This document shows positions 8,628 to 17,249 of a stretch of 64,000 nucleotides of DNA, one piece after another. Within the stretch, counting starts at the first letter, position 1. Each line of letters begins with the position of its first letter. The notes beneath the pieces were generated by a model. That model was not told the DNA's origin. It did no database searches and saw only the letters and a program-made list of their open reading frames with translations. The position numbers and the translations under genes are program-made. This stretch comes from Pseudalkalibacillus sp045920555 (GTDB taxonomy: Bacteria > Bacillota > Bacilli > Bacillales > Fictibacillaceae): the NCBI RefSeq assembly GCF_045920555.1, contig NZ_CP174509.1, positions 4,588,001-4,652,000 of the forward strand, read 5' to 3'.

Positions 8628-9566
8628 CTAGCTAGATAAACTTCTCCATAGATAAAATACAGCGTAAGCTTCCCAATTCTCCCAACTGGAAAAAAGCTGG
8701 CGGATTTCTTCAGGAGCAGGCTTTGTTTCCCTCCCAAGGAGTTTTTTCAAAGCATTCTGCAATCCAGCATCACCGATCGGAAAAGCAGAGGGATCCCGCA
8801 AGCATCGCATCATAACATAATGGGCGGACCAGGGACCTATTCCGCGGATGGATAACAGCTTTTGTTCAGCATTTTGTAAATCTTCCATAAGCGATTCCTT
8901 CGTCAACGAACCATTTGCCATCATCTCCGCGATGCCGATGATATATTCCGCTTTCCTAGCTGTAAACTGGAGCTCTTTTAAATCTTCACTCATTAAACAA
9001 GTTATTTTTTGAGGTTCTGGGAATAGCCAGAATATTTGTCCATTATACTCTACACTTTTCCCAAAAGCTTCAACAAATCGTCTTTTTACCGTATAAGCAA
9101 ACGGCAAATTCACCTGTTGGCCGATCACTGACCAACAAAGAGCTTCAAACAAATCAGGTACACCGATCACTCGGAGTCCATAGAAGTTTTTTGTCAAACC
9201 GCTTAATAACGTGTCCTGTCCAGCAATTTCATAAAATGGCTGCAAGTCCGTTTTAAGATCGAACCATTCTATAATATAATTTGTGACATTCCTATAAACA
9301 GATTCAGTGCTTGGAGGGCCTGTCACAAAATCCACCTGGATCATGCCTTCCTCGTTTTCTTTGATTTCAATGATCGTTGTACAGTCTTCAACCATCAGAA
9401 GTTTATAGACCTTCTCTTCCTTAATCGAATGCATGCATTCCAGAGGAGATCTTTTCAGATAATGAAGGGTTTCAGCAAAACTGAATTCATGTGGAGACCT
9501 GATTTTAATGCATTTTAAACTTGAATCAAAATTGAAAGCGGGCGTGTCCCTGTTTCGAGTAATCAT
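8628..9566 (-). CDS. alkA: DNA-3-methyladenine glycosylase II (AlkA)
   Basis: 312 residues. A divergent N-terminal AlkA_N-like region (about 1-110) precedes a helix-hairpin-helix-GPD domain. The hairpin is LLSIRGIGPWSAHYVMMR (about 235-252) and the catalytic aspartate is in FPIGDAGLQNAL. The motif ALCWSVIGQQVNLPFA is typical of the family. It excises alkylated purines in base-excision repair. The start at 9566 has GGAGGG 5-6 bases ahead and overlaps the adaB 3' end by 41 bases in another frame, so the two are translationally linked. In B. subtilis alkA is divergent from adaAB; here all three form one operon. Confidence 0.9.
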   Translation of the reverse strand: MITRNRDTPAFNFDSSLKCIKIRSPHEFSFAETLHYLKRSPLECMHSIKEEKVYKLLMVEDCTTIIEIKENEEGMIQVDFVTGPPSTESVYRNVTNYIIEWFDLKTDLQPFYEIAGQDTLLSGLTKNFYGLRVIGVPDLFEALCWSVIGQQVNLPFAYTVKRRFVEAFGKSVEYNGQIFWLFPEPQKITCLMSEDLKELQFTARKAEYIIGIAEMMANGSLTKESLMEDLQNAEQKLLSIRGIGPWSAHYVMMRCLRDPSAFPIGDAGLQNALKKLLGRETKPAPEEIRQLFSSWENWEAYAVFYLWRSLSS

Positions 9567-10077
9567 GAAATCCCTCCAGTTGAAGCAATTTTTCTTTCGT
9601 TTGCAACCCGCCTCTGAACCCCGTCAGTGCAGCATTTTTTCCGATGACACGGTGACAAGGAGTGATGATCGGAACCGGGTTTGCACCGTTAGCTGTTCCA
9701 ACTGCCCGGACTGCCTTCGGATTCCCTAAGGCATCCGCAATCTCTGAATAGCTACGGATTTGACCATAAGGAATATTCGTCAATTGTCTCCATACAGACG
9801 TTTGAAAGGTGGTACCTCTGAAATCGAGCGGAACATCGAACTCCTTCCGTTCTCCATTCAAATATTCCTTCAATTGAAGGATATATGGTGCAAGGTACTC
9901 ATCGTCTTCTACAAGGATGGTGTCTGGAATCCGCTTTTCCACCCATGTTTTCAAAGTATCAAACGTTTCAGAAGGCCAGGTTATCCGGCATAAGCCTTTT
10001 TTTGTGGCCGCGATAAAAAGTGGATCATTTTGGAACATCGGATGTGTAAAGGTGCTCCAATAGACAGTCGTCATCAT
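9526..10077 (-). CDS. adaB: Methylated-DNA--protein-cysteine methyltransferase (AdaB/Ogt)
   Basis: 183 residues. The active-site motif PCHRVIG (about residues 140-146) accepts the methyl group from O6-methylguanine. FQTSVWRQLTNIPYGQIRSYSEIADALG is the helix-turn-helix DNA-binding part that precedes it. The N-terminal ribonuclease H-like domain spans about residues 5-85. It overlaps adaA by the ATGA junction at 10074-10077 and has AGGAGGGA in front of the start, so it is translated with adaA as part of the adaptive response to alkylation damage. Confidence 0.92.
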   Translation of the reverse strand: MMTTVYWSTFTHPMFQNDPLFIAATKKGLCRITWPSETFDTLKTWVEKRIPDTILVEDDEYLAPYILQLKEYLNGERKEFDVPLDFRGTTFQTSVWRQLTNIPYGQIRSYSEIADALGNPKAVRAVGTANGANPVPIITPCHRVIGKNAALTGFRGGLQTKEKLLQLEGFHDYSKQGHARFQF

Positions 10078-10655
10078 TTTTCCCTCCTAGTTACAGATTG
10101 ATTATTTATTCGATATTCGATGGGGGTACACCCTGTCGTCTTTTTAAAGACAGAGGAGAAGTGCGAAACACTGTTGAATCCTACAAGTGGAGAAATTTCC
10201 GCAATCGGTATCTCCCTTTTTAAAAGTAAACCTTTTGCTGCTTCCATTCGTTTCTGCAATAATTTTTTCGAAGGCGTCATACCCGTCATCCGTTTATAGA
10301 CACGTTGCAAATGATATGGGCTCATATTCAGCTCTGTAGCCATATGGGAAAGCGTCAAGCTCTGCGGGTATTTGTGTTGGATCATCTTATTTATTGACTT
10401 CACAACTTCTGCATCGGGGCCATGTTTACTCGGATTTTCCGGACGACATCGCTTGCATGGCCGGAACCCTGCCTCTCTAGCTTCTTCAATACTTTTGAAC
10501 ACCTTGACGTTTTCTGGTTTCGGGGTTCTTGAACGACAGGACGGTCTACAGAAAATCCCAGTGGTAACAATTCCGACATAGTACTGTCCATCATAACGTG
10601 TATCACGAGATAAAATCGTTTCATAGACTGATTTGAAGACTTGTTCTGAATCCAT
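10074..10655 (-). CDS. adaA: AdaA: methylphosphotriester-DNA alkyltransferase and transcriptional activator
   Basis: 193 residues. The Ada zinc-binding domain has four cysteines (GIFCRPSCRSR at about 35-39 and PCKRCRPENPS at about 65-68). One of them is self-methylated from DNA phosphotriesters, which turns the protein into an activator. An AraC-type double helix-turn-helix fills residues 85-185 (LTLSHMATELNMSPYHLQRVYKRMTG, then ISPLVGFNSVSHFSSVFKK). The start is preceded by AAGGAGGGAGAAG. It is the first gene of the adaA-adaB-alkA operon and should activate its own promoter in the 10656-10740 region. Confidence 0.93.
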   Translation of the reverse strand: MDSEQVFKSVYETILSRDTRYDGQYYVGIVTTGIFCRPSCRSRTPKPENVKVFKSIEEAREAGFRPCKRCRPENPSKHGPDAEVVKSINKMIQHKYPQSLTLSHMATELNMSPYHLQRVYKRMTGMTPSKKLLQKRMEAAKGLLLKREIPIAEISPLVGFNSVSHFSSVFKKTTGCTPIEYRINNQSVTRREK

Positions 10656-10822
10656 TCACTTCTCCCTCCTTATCTACTCAAATTATAAACCAACCAATCA
10701 TCCGTGATAACACTTCAGGAATAGGACAGCAAAAAATCGACAGTGGAGCAATTCATTCGTTTTTTTGAATAGTTTGGTATACAATTTTTAACATACATTT
10801 GATAAGGAGAATGAAAAGATGA

Positions 10823-11878
10823 TTGTACAGAAAGCGGCTTTGGAACATGTTGAAGGAATTTCGAGATACATATAAAGAAACCCACTCAGCAGAATATATT
10901 GAAAGAGTCATGTACGATTACAACTGGCAACGGAAAAATATGACCAACCATTGTGAGGACACCATCTATTCTGATCCTCTGGCACAAGATTACTGGGGTG
11001 TCGACTTGAACCGCAACCACTCTGTAGGTTCTGTTTATGATGGTTATATCGGTGCATCAACTGATTGTACGAGTGCGGTCTACGCTGGTCCGGAAGAAGG
11101 TTCAGAGCCTGAGGCGCAAAATCTGATCTGGCTCGCAGAACAGAATCCGAATATCAAATTCGGTATGAACATTCATAGCTACGGTGGTTACTTCATGTGG
11201 CCTCCAGGTGCTTATACGGAAGATCGTACGACGTTACCACGACCGACTGCTGGTGAAGAAGCGTATTTCTGGCAAGCCTCTGAAGTGATTCTCGATGAAA
11301 TCAAAGACCACCGCGGTACAGTCATTTTACCAAGCCGTACTGGCCCGATCCCTGATGTACTATACTCTGCAGCAGGAAATTCCGCTGATGCTCTCTGGTA
11401 CGATTATGGCATCTATGCCTGGGACTTCAAGGTAGGTGCAGACATCTGGAACGAAGGACAAGGCCGCTGGCAGGCTGTCGGTTTCCAGCCTCCTTTTGAA
11501 GAAGGCCATGAAGAAGCGATGGAATTTGCGAATGGTATGAACGGCTTGTTCAATGTAGCCTATCAATATGCAAAAGATAAGAAACCGCCTACCTCCAAAA
11601 TTGAGCCAGGGAAAGAAAAATATGAGGATCCTGTCGAGATATCCTTCGAAACGAGTGAACCTGCAACCATCTACTACACACTCGATGGTTCGAGAACGAC
11701 CTTTGAATCTGATAAAATCCAGATCAAGGATACAAGGGAAGGTGCTGAATCATTGTTGATCGAGGAAACGAGGACCATCCACTGGTTCGCAATGGATGCA
11801 GCGGGGAATATCGAAAAGAGTTACAAGCCAGACGGCAAAGGAAAGAACTACAATAAAGCGAAGATTACAATAAAATAG
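10823..11878 (+). pseudogene. 5'-truncated M14 zinc carboxypeptidase (catalytic N-terminus missing)
   Basis: 351 codons remain. The substrate-binding motif DLNRNHS (about residue 62), the third zinc ligand in NIHSYGGYFMWPPG (about 115-128) and an AWDFKVG segment are kept. A C-terminal chitobiase/Fn3-like module (VEISFETSEPATIYYTLDGS) follows at about residue 272. The HxxE zinc motif, normally about 75 residues before LNRN, would fall before the first codon and is absent. A good ribosome site (AAGGAG at 10804) leads to short frames that stop quickly: ATGAAAAGATGA, and ATG at 10819, which hits TAA. The promoter and RBS thus appear joined to an internal piece of the gene. A TTG at 10823 could start translation, but the product should be inactive. 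Confidence 0.75.
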
Positions 11879-11888
11879 TTGTTATGTG

Positions 11889-11920
11889 AGGCTGCCGATA
11901 TTTGTAGGCGGCCTTATTTA
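11889..11920 (+). terminator. Terminator after the carboxypeptidase remnant
   Basis: The stem AGGCTGCC / GGCGGCCT, with a loop of about 10 bases, is followed by a weak T-rich tail (TATTTAC). It lies 11 bases after the stop codon. Confidence 0.6.
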
Positions 11921-11984
11921 CATTCTGGCGTAGAGTTTTGTAATGATACATAATCTCTGGAATAAATAAATTTACATATTCTTG

Positions 11985-12015
11985 TTGACTCTAACGTTAC
12001 GTGATACCTTAAAGT
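11985..12015 (+). promoter_or_regulatory. MerR-type promoter with 19 bp spacer
   Basis: The -35 box TTGACT (11985-11990) and -10 box TAAAGT (12010-12015) are 19 bp apart, the long spacing typical of MerR-activated promoters. The spacer contains CTAACGTTACGTGA, close to TipA/Mta-type operators. It drives the regulator gene at 12042, so autoregulation is likely. Confidence 0.6.
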
Positions 12016-12041
12016 AATCATTAAAGGGAGGTTGTAAAGCC

Positions 12042-12788
12042 ATGAAAGTGAAAGAAGTAGCTGACCTGGTCGGCATCAGTGTGCGCACACTGCATCATTA
12101 TGATGAAATCGGATTATTGAAGCCGGATGAGACGACAGAAGCTGGGTATCGCCTTTATTCGGATGATAATCTTGAAACCTTGCAACAGATCCTATTTTTT
12201 AAAGAGCTTGGCTTCCCTTTGAAAAAGATAAAGGAAATCATCAACAGTCCATCCTTCGATCGGCAGGAGGCATTGAAACTCCATCGGAAGATGTTAGTTG
12301 AAAAACGTACCCGCCTCGACAAGATGATTTCCACGATCGACAAAACGATTGAACACAAGAAAGGAGCAATTCAAATGACGAATAAAGAGAAATTCGAAGG
12401 ATTCGATTTCAGTCAAAATCCTTATGAAAAAGAAGCGCGTGAACGCTGGGGTGATGAAGCTGTCGATAAATCGAACGCTAAACTGGCGAGCATGACAGAA
12501 GAAGAACGGAAAACATTAGGTGATAAGATGAACGAGATTTATCGTAACCTCGCCGATCTTCGGGACACATCGCCTGAATCAGAAGAAGCACAAGCTGCCA
12601 TCAAAGAATGGTACGTTTTCTTGAACAGCAACTTCGACCATTATTACACACTTGAAGCCTTCAAAGGATTGGGCCAAATGTATGTGGATGATGCACGGTT
12701 CACCAAAAACATCGACCAATTCGGTGAAGGACTGGCGAGATTCATGCGGGATGCAATGGCAGTCTACGCAGACAAAAACAAAGAGTGA
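12042..12788 (+). CDS. MerR-family regulator with TipAS effector domain (TipAL/Mta-like)
   Basis: 248 residues. The N-terminal winged helix-turn-helix (VKEVADLVGISVRTLHHYDEIGLL, residues 2-26) is followed by a dimerisation coiled coil (about 80-118). The TipAS domain covers about 125-245 (FEGFDFSQNPYEKEARERWGD, then the conserved YTLEAFKGLGQMYVDDARFTKNID). In relatives this domain traps thiopeptide-like or other amphipathic drugs and turns on multidrug exporters. The start has GGGAGG ahead. No exporter gene lies next to it, so its target is probably elsewhere, beyond autoregulation. Confidence 0.9.
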   Translation: MKVKEVADLVGISVRTLHHYDEIGLLKPDETTEAGYRLYSDDNLETLQQILFFKELGFPLKKIKEIINSPSFDRQEALKLHRKMLVEKRTRLDKMISTIDKTIEHKKGAIQMTNKEKFEGFDFSQNPYEKEARERWGDEAVDKSNAKLASMTEEERKTLGDKMNEIYRNLADLRDTSPESEEAQAAIKEWYVFLNSNFDHYYTLEAFKGLGQMYVDDARFTKNIDQFGEGLARFMRDAMAVYADKNKE

Positions 12789-12813
12789 TTTTTTTGGATG
12801 CGGGGCTGATGAG

Positions 12814-12852
12814 AAAACCTATGGAGAAGATGAGAATCTCCATGGGTTTTTG
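12814..12852 (+). terminator. Terminator after the MerR-family gene
   Basis: AAAACCTATGGAGA pairs with TCTCCATGGGTTTTT across a short A-rich loop. It lies 25 bases after the stop codon. Confidence 0.75.
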
Positions 12853-12917
12853 TTCGTGCTGTTTCCGTTTCCAGCATAAAATCTTCATCCATAAACGACT
12901 TAATGTGGACCCCTCCT

Positions 12918-14017
12918 CTAATCTGCTTTTGATTGTTCAACTTCATCAGTGATATGGATCGCATCCCGTTGCGCAATCAGGCACAATTCCGCTGCCTTGA
13001 ATGTATGGGATTGTTTCATAGCATTCTCAGTACCGTTGATACAATCCAAAATCAGTTCCCCAAAGTACGGAAACCCTACTTTCCCACTCAATGAGAAATG
13101 CTTTTCTCCGTGATCGTTCACCAGATAAAGATGATCGCCATCCTCTTCCCTAGCAATGTCAATATACTTCCGCATCTCTATATATCCCTCGGTACCAAGG
13201 ATGAGTGTTCGGCCATCTCCCCATGTTCGGAGTCCATCTGGCGTCAACCAATCGACCCGAAAGTAATTCGTAGTACCATTATCAGCTATCAAACTTGCAT
13301 CCCCAAAATCCTCGAGCTCTGGATGATCCTTATGCTTGTAGTTTCCGACTTTGCTATGGACGACTTTTGCATCTTTCGCATCAACATAGTAAAGGAATTG
13401 CTCAATCTGATGACTGCCGATGTCACAGAGGATTCCGCCGTACTCCTCTTTTTTGAAAAACCAGTCCGGTCTGCTCTCGACACTGATCCTATGAGGTCCT
13501 GATCCCTGTACCTGGACAACTTTGCCGATCGCCCCTTGTTCGATAAGCTGACCTGCAAATACAGCACTTTTAACATGCAGCCGCTCGCTATAATAGACCG
13601 CCCAGATCAGGCCGGTTTGGAATGTTTTTTTACGGGCCGCTTCTAATTGCTCTAAGGTTGTGAATGGGGTTTTGTCGGTGAAGTAATGCTTCCATGGTCC
13701 ATCACCTTCAAGCCTAAGTCACACCGTCGGGAAGGGATGGCAGCTCCGGCTACCAGTCTGATAGACGGGTCATTTAAAATCTCTTCCTCAGATGAAGCAA
13801 CCTTGACTTGAGGGTAGACATTGCAGAAGTCCTGTACTTTTTCAGAATCCGGATCATAGACCCATTTCAATGTCGCCCCCGCTTCTGTCAACCCATTGCA
13901 CATACCATATATATGACCATGATCCAACGCCATGGCAGCAAACTGGAATTCCCCTTCGTTGACGACAGGCTCACTTTTTCCTTCTGGCGCATAATTCATA
14001 CCGTCTGCTTTTTGCAT
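12918..14017 (-). pseudogene. Gfo/Idh/MocA family oxidoreductase, frameshifted
   Basis: Translation from ATG 14017 (AAGGAGG ahead) gives a typical start (EFQFAAMALDHGHIYGMCNGL) down to GLKVMDHG. It then reads out of frame into a stop near 13652. In the next frame the protein resumes as KHYFTDKTPFTTLEQLEA and continues without a stop to 12918, with RPDWFFKKEEYGGILCDIG and DIGSHQIEQFLYYVD. A single missing base near 13690-13694 (CATGGAAGC where CATGGAAAGC would restore the frame) accounts for this. The whole would be about 366 residues, an NAD(P)-dependent sugar or inositol dehydrogenase. It is the last gene of the sulfatase operon, 12 bases after the FGE gene. A sequencing error is possible. 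Confidence 0.8.
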
Positions 14018-14029
14018 CCTATAACCTCC

Positions 14030-14977
14030 TTAATGATCCACATCCGCTACACAGCGGAATCCGATATTTCCAGTCGAACTATCTGGAGAGTTCGAGCTTC
14101 TCGCTGCCACCCGGTAGCGATTGCAATAGGATTTATGACAAAGGTAGGAACCGCCTCTCATCGACTTCACTTGACCTGAAACAGGTCCTGTCGGATTTGT
14201 GTTTGTACTTTCAAGGTGGTAACGAGGGCTGAACCAGTCGGAGCACCACTCCCATACATTCCCGCATACGTTATACAGGCCAAAGCCATTCGGGTCATAG
14301 GCATCGACTGGCGCCGTCCCTTTGTATCCATCCCTTGCAGTGTTTTTATTCGGAAATTCACCTTGCCAGATATTACATTGATGCTTCCCGTTCACAATCA
14401 GATCATCACCCCATGCGTAGGTTTTTTGCTCCAACCCGCCACGGGCAGCATATTCCCACTCTGCTTCTGTAGGCAGTCTCTTTCCAGCCCACTCACAATA
14501 CGCTTGAGCATCATTCCAGGAAACATGGACGACAGGATGAGCCAACCAATCCTCTACTGTCGAGCCTGGCCCTTCCGGCTGTCTCCAGTCAGCTCCCTCA
14601 ACTGCTATCCACCAGGGAATATTCGGGACTCTTTGTGGTTTCTTGGCCCACACCTTTTCAGCTATAAAATGATGGAATACGAAGGACCAGCCGAACTTTT
14701 CTGCTTCCGTCACATAACCAGTTGAATCGATGAACGCTTTGAACTGTCTGTTTGTAACTGCATGAATGTCGACATAGAAAGGGTTCAAACTGACTTCTCT
14801 TGCTGGACCTTCTCCATCTTTCAGAAAGCCTCCTCTACTGTCCGTCCCCATAATGAAGGTTCCACCGTCAAGAAAAACCATTCCCTCCTTGGAAAGGTCT
14901 TTCTTCTCGATGGTTTTCGTTCCTTTTTCCATTCTTTGATGGTCTTGGTTTCTTCTTGGTGCACAACAATTCTTCAT
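14030..14977 (-). CDS. Formylglycine-generating enzyme (SUMF1/FGE family)
   Basis: 315 residues from the ATG at 14977, chosen for its GGAGGAG site; an upstream in-frame start would add 15 unlike residues. The FGE-sulfatase fold starts at GMVFLDGGTFIMGTD (about 32-46). It carries ADWRQPEGPGST, HPVVHVSWNDAQAYCEWAGKRLPTEAEWEYAARGG, NVCGNVWEWCSDW and the C-terminal RGGSYLCHKSYCNRYRVAARSS. The two cysteines in the last motif (about Cys280 and Cys285) match the copper-binding redox pair of true aerobic FGEs, and their presence separates it from EgtB or other look-alikes. It should convert Cys49 of the sulfatase encoded at 17250-18716 to formylglycine in the cytoplasm. It lies in the same strand series as its likely substrate. 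Confidence 0.9.
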   Translation of the reverse strand: MKNCCAPRRNQDHQRMEKGTKTIEKKDLSKEGMVFLDGGTFIMGTDSRGGFLKDGEGPAREVSLNPFYVDIHAVTNRQFKAFIDSTGYVTEAEKFGWSFVFHHFIAEKVWAKKPQRVPNIPWWIAVEGADWRQPEGPGSTVEDWLAHPVVHVSWNDAQAYCEWAGKRLPTEAEWEYAARGGLEQKTYAWGDDLIVNGKHQCNIWQGEFPNKNTARDGYKGTAPVDAYDPNGFGLYNVCGNVWEWCSDWFSPRYHLESTNTNPTGPVSGQVKSMRGGSYLCHKSYCNRYRVAARSSNSPDSSTGNIGFRCVADVDH

Positions 14978-15018
14978 TTTTCTCCTCCCACTACCAATGT
15001 TTGTTACATTATGTTCCC

Positions 15019-15813
15019 TCAAAATTTTAATGTGGTGATGACGGGATAATGGTCTGACGGATAAGCACCGTTAACTTCACTGTTATCAATCTCGCTTTTC
15101 ACTACCTCGACATCTCGTGTCGTAAAAATATAGTCAATCGGTCCCCCTTCCTTTCCACCTTGAAAGCCGTGGAAAGTCTTTCGGAATGTACCTTCCAGTT
15201 TGATAAATGAGTCCTGTAAGTTTGCAGATCTGTCAAAAAGCTCTGCTTCTCCCCGTAAAAAGCGGACGACTGGATCATCAGGTTCACTGTTAAAATCCCC
15301 AGTCAAAATCACAGGGAGCTTCTTTTTCCGATGCTGTTCATTTAATTTTTCTGAAATCAAGTGGATTCCATGTTCCCTCGCAGACTGGCTTATATGATCA
15401 AGATGGGTGTTATAATGGATGAATTCCTGGTAGGGTTCTTTCTTGAATCGGAAATGCCCCCACGTACACACCCTTGGAAAATCACTTTCCCAGCTTATAC
15501 TGTTTGGTACATCCGGCTTTTCAGACAACCAGAATTGGGCTGATTCAACTACTTCCAATTTCCTATGATCATAGAAGATCGCACAAAACTCATCCGTCAT
15601 ACCTCCGCTTCTTCCTTCGCCTATCCAGTGATAATCAGGCCAATCCTTACGTAAAGCTTCAATCATATAAAGCAGACCTTCTTGAGTACCCATTACAATA
15701 GGTTGATGTTTCTTTATGATAGAAGATACTTTTTTTATTCGATGAGGCCATGAATTCGCACCATCCTGAGGAAGATCTACCCTTAAGTTAAACGTCATCA
15801 CTTTCATATCCAT
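15019..15813 (-). CDS. Endonuclease/exonuclease/phosphatase family protein
   Basis: 264 residues with no signal peptide. The metal-binding and catalytic motifs of the EEP fold are all present: TFNLRVD (about 7-13), GTQEG (about 43-47), FIHYNTHLDH (about 130-139), LTGDFNSEPDD (about 165-175), GPIDYIFT and a terminal YPSDHYPV. Members hydrolyse phosphodiesters of nucleic acids, lipids or sugar phosphates; the substrate cannot be read here. It sits between the (alpha/alpha)6 hydrolase and the FGE gene, but an upstream terminator-like hairpin (15874-15910) may separate it partly from the former. AAGGAAGG precedes the ATG. Confidence 0.85.
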   Translation of the reverse strand: MDMKVMTFNLRVDLPQDGANSWPHRIKKVSSIIKKHQPIVMGTQEGLLYMIEALRKDWPDYHWIGEGRSGGMTDEFCAIFYDHRKLEVVESAQFWLSEKPDVPNSISWESDFPRVCTWGHFRFKKEPYQEFIHYNTHLDHISQSAREHGIHLISEKLNEQHRKKKLPVILTGDFNSEPDDPVVRFLRGEAELFDRSANLQDSFIKLEGTFRKTFHGFQGGKEGGPIDYIFTTRDVEVVKSEIDNSEVNGAYPSDHYPVITTLKF

Positions 15814-15873
15814 TTAATTTCCTTCCTTAATCAAAAATACGTGAAATTGCTTCGTATTCCTTTAAATGTGAAA

Positions 15874-15910
15874 AAAGGATCAACCATAGTAGTAGCTGAT
15901 CCTTGTTTTT
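15874..15910 (-). terminator. Terminator or attenuator between the putative glycosidase and EEP genes
   Basis: On the minus strand AAGGATCAGC pairs with GTTGATCCTT over an 11-base loop and is followed by TTTT. It lies about 35 bases after the stop at 15945 and may lower expression of the downstream EEP-FGE-oxidoreductase genes. Confidence 0.65.
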
Positions 15911-15944
15911 TAATTTTGTTCAATTTCGCATTCCTGCTTACAAG

Positions 15945-17240
15945 TCATTTTGTTTGAGAGACCGGGCTGTTATCCGTCAACCGTTCTGTAAAAAATGACA
16001 TCCCCCGTTTGAATGCAGTCAATCCATACAACATGGAACTCCAATCAATCAAGGTGATTTTAGTCGGATACCATCGATCTTTTCGTTCCAGATGCCACCA
16101 GGAATAGCGGTGCAACCCGAAATGGTATGAAGCTCGAAACTTTTTTTCATCCTCTGGATCATCAGGGTTCGTATAAACATCATAAGGAAAATGGAGTTGA
16201 TAAAGAGCGTATAGATCGTGAATCCCTGCAGGATAGACAGGCAAGAACCCTGCTACGATATAAGCAGACGCGATGTCACCCGGTGCATTATTGACTTTAT
16301 CTGCATGATAACCCCCGTGCAGTCCATCATTCGGTCCAGCACCATACCCCCATACAAAGGATGGCACATCATCAAGCTCTTTCCATTTCAGACGGTCAAC
16401 GTGACATGCATTGGTGTAGAAGTCTTTATACACCTCGCTTTTAGCGTATTCCTGCACGAGATAATAAGGAAATTGATGTACAAATGATGACAGGAAGGCG
16501 TTTTGATCATTATCTGTCAATACCGGGATATCACGATACTTGGCTTTTGGAAGCTCGGTCAATTTCTGTTCAGTAAAATTACTGTACCATAGTGTTTGGA
16601 TATCTTCATTTTCCGGGTTGCCCAACAAGGCAAGATGAGCAACCAGCGCATATTCGTTGAAAGCAGGCAACGGAGCTGTTCCAGCACCGTCATTCACGAT
16701 CATGTTGATGACACCATTTTCCTTATCAGCGACCACTACACTCCATTCGATCTGCTGCAACAGTTTTACAGCCATTTCTTCTATCTGTGGGGCAGTCTCC
16801 TTGAAATGTTTTCCTGCGAAGAGCGCCCCTGCTACCAATAAGGAAGTATCGATCGTCGATATCTCCGAATTGAGGTTTTCACCTGTCTCCATATCGACGA
16901 AATGGGCATAAAATCCTGTCGCAGCATCACGGGCTGGTTGACAACCTACTATTTCACCCATCACACACTTCAAGGTAACAAGTGCCTTTTCAGCAGCTTC
17001 TGCATCCCAACCTTCCATGTCTGCGACACATAAACCGATCAAGCCGACGCCAGTAGCTGCAATCGAGCATCTGTAATCAGGATTTTCGCCGAATGTCATG
17101 TAGGCATCAGCATACAAACCTGTCCGTGGATTACGTGAAGCATCCAGCAATGCATAGGAATCTTGATATTGGCGATCGAAAAAGGTTTTGACATCGGGAG
17201 GCAAGTATTGATAAAAATCCGTCAAATCGCTCATCTTCAT
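15945..17240 (-). CDS. Putative (alpha/alpha)6-barrel glycoside hydrolase (glucoamylase-like, PF10091 type)
   Basis: 431 residues, cytoplasmic (no signal peptide). The pattern NPRTGLYADAY, then DYRCSIAATGVGLIGLCVADMEGW, then ATGFYAHFVDMETGE and SEISTIDTSLLVAGALFAGKHF is that of the glycoamylase-like family, which includes beta-1,2-glucan hydrolases of GH144/GH162. A conserved WGYGAGPNDGLHGGYH segment lies at about 304-320. I cannot name the substrate. Being packed 9 bases after the sulfatase gene, it likely works on a glycan after desulfation. An ATG six bases further in (17234) has better spacing to GGAAGGGG and could be the true start. Confidence 0.65.
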   Translation of the reverse strand: MKMSDLTDFYQYLPPDVKTFFDRQYQDSYALLDASRNPRTGLYADAYMTFGENPDYRCSIAATGVGLIGLCVADMEGWDAEAAEKALVTLKCVMGEIVGCQPARDAATGFYAHFVDMETGENLNSEISTIDTSLLVAGALFAGKHFKETAPQIEEMAVKLLQQIEWSVVVADKENGVINMIVNDGAGTAPLPAFNEYALVAHLALLGNPENEDIQTLWYSNFTEQKLTELPKAKYRDIPVLTDNDQNAFLSSFVHQFPYYLVQEYAKSEVYKDFYTNACHVDRLKWKELDDVPSFVWGYGAGPNDGLHGGYHADKVNNAPGDIASAYIVAGFLPVYPAGIHDLYALYQLHFPYDVYTNPDDPEDEKKFRASYHFGLHRYSWWHLERKDRWYPTKITLIDWSSMLYGLTAFKRGMSFFTERLTDNSPVSQTK

Positions 17241-17249
17241 AACCCCTTC

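Noticed and set aside
13289..13576. 95-residue open frame inside the oxidoreductase pseudogene
   Set aside because: It is in a wrong frame; the oxidoreductase sequence runs uninterrupted through this region in another frame.
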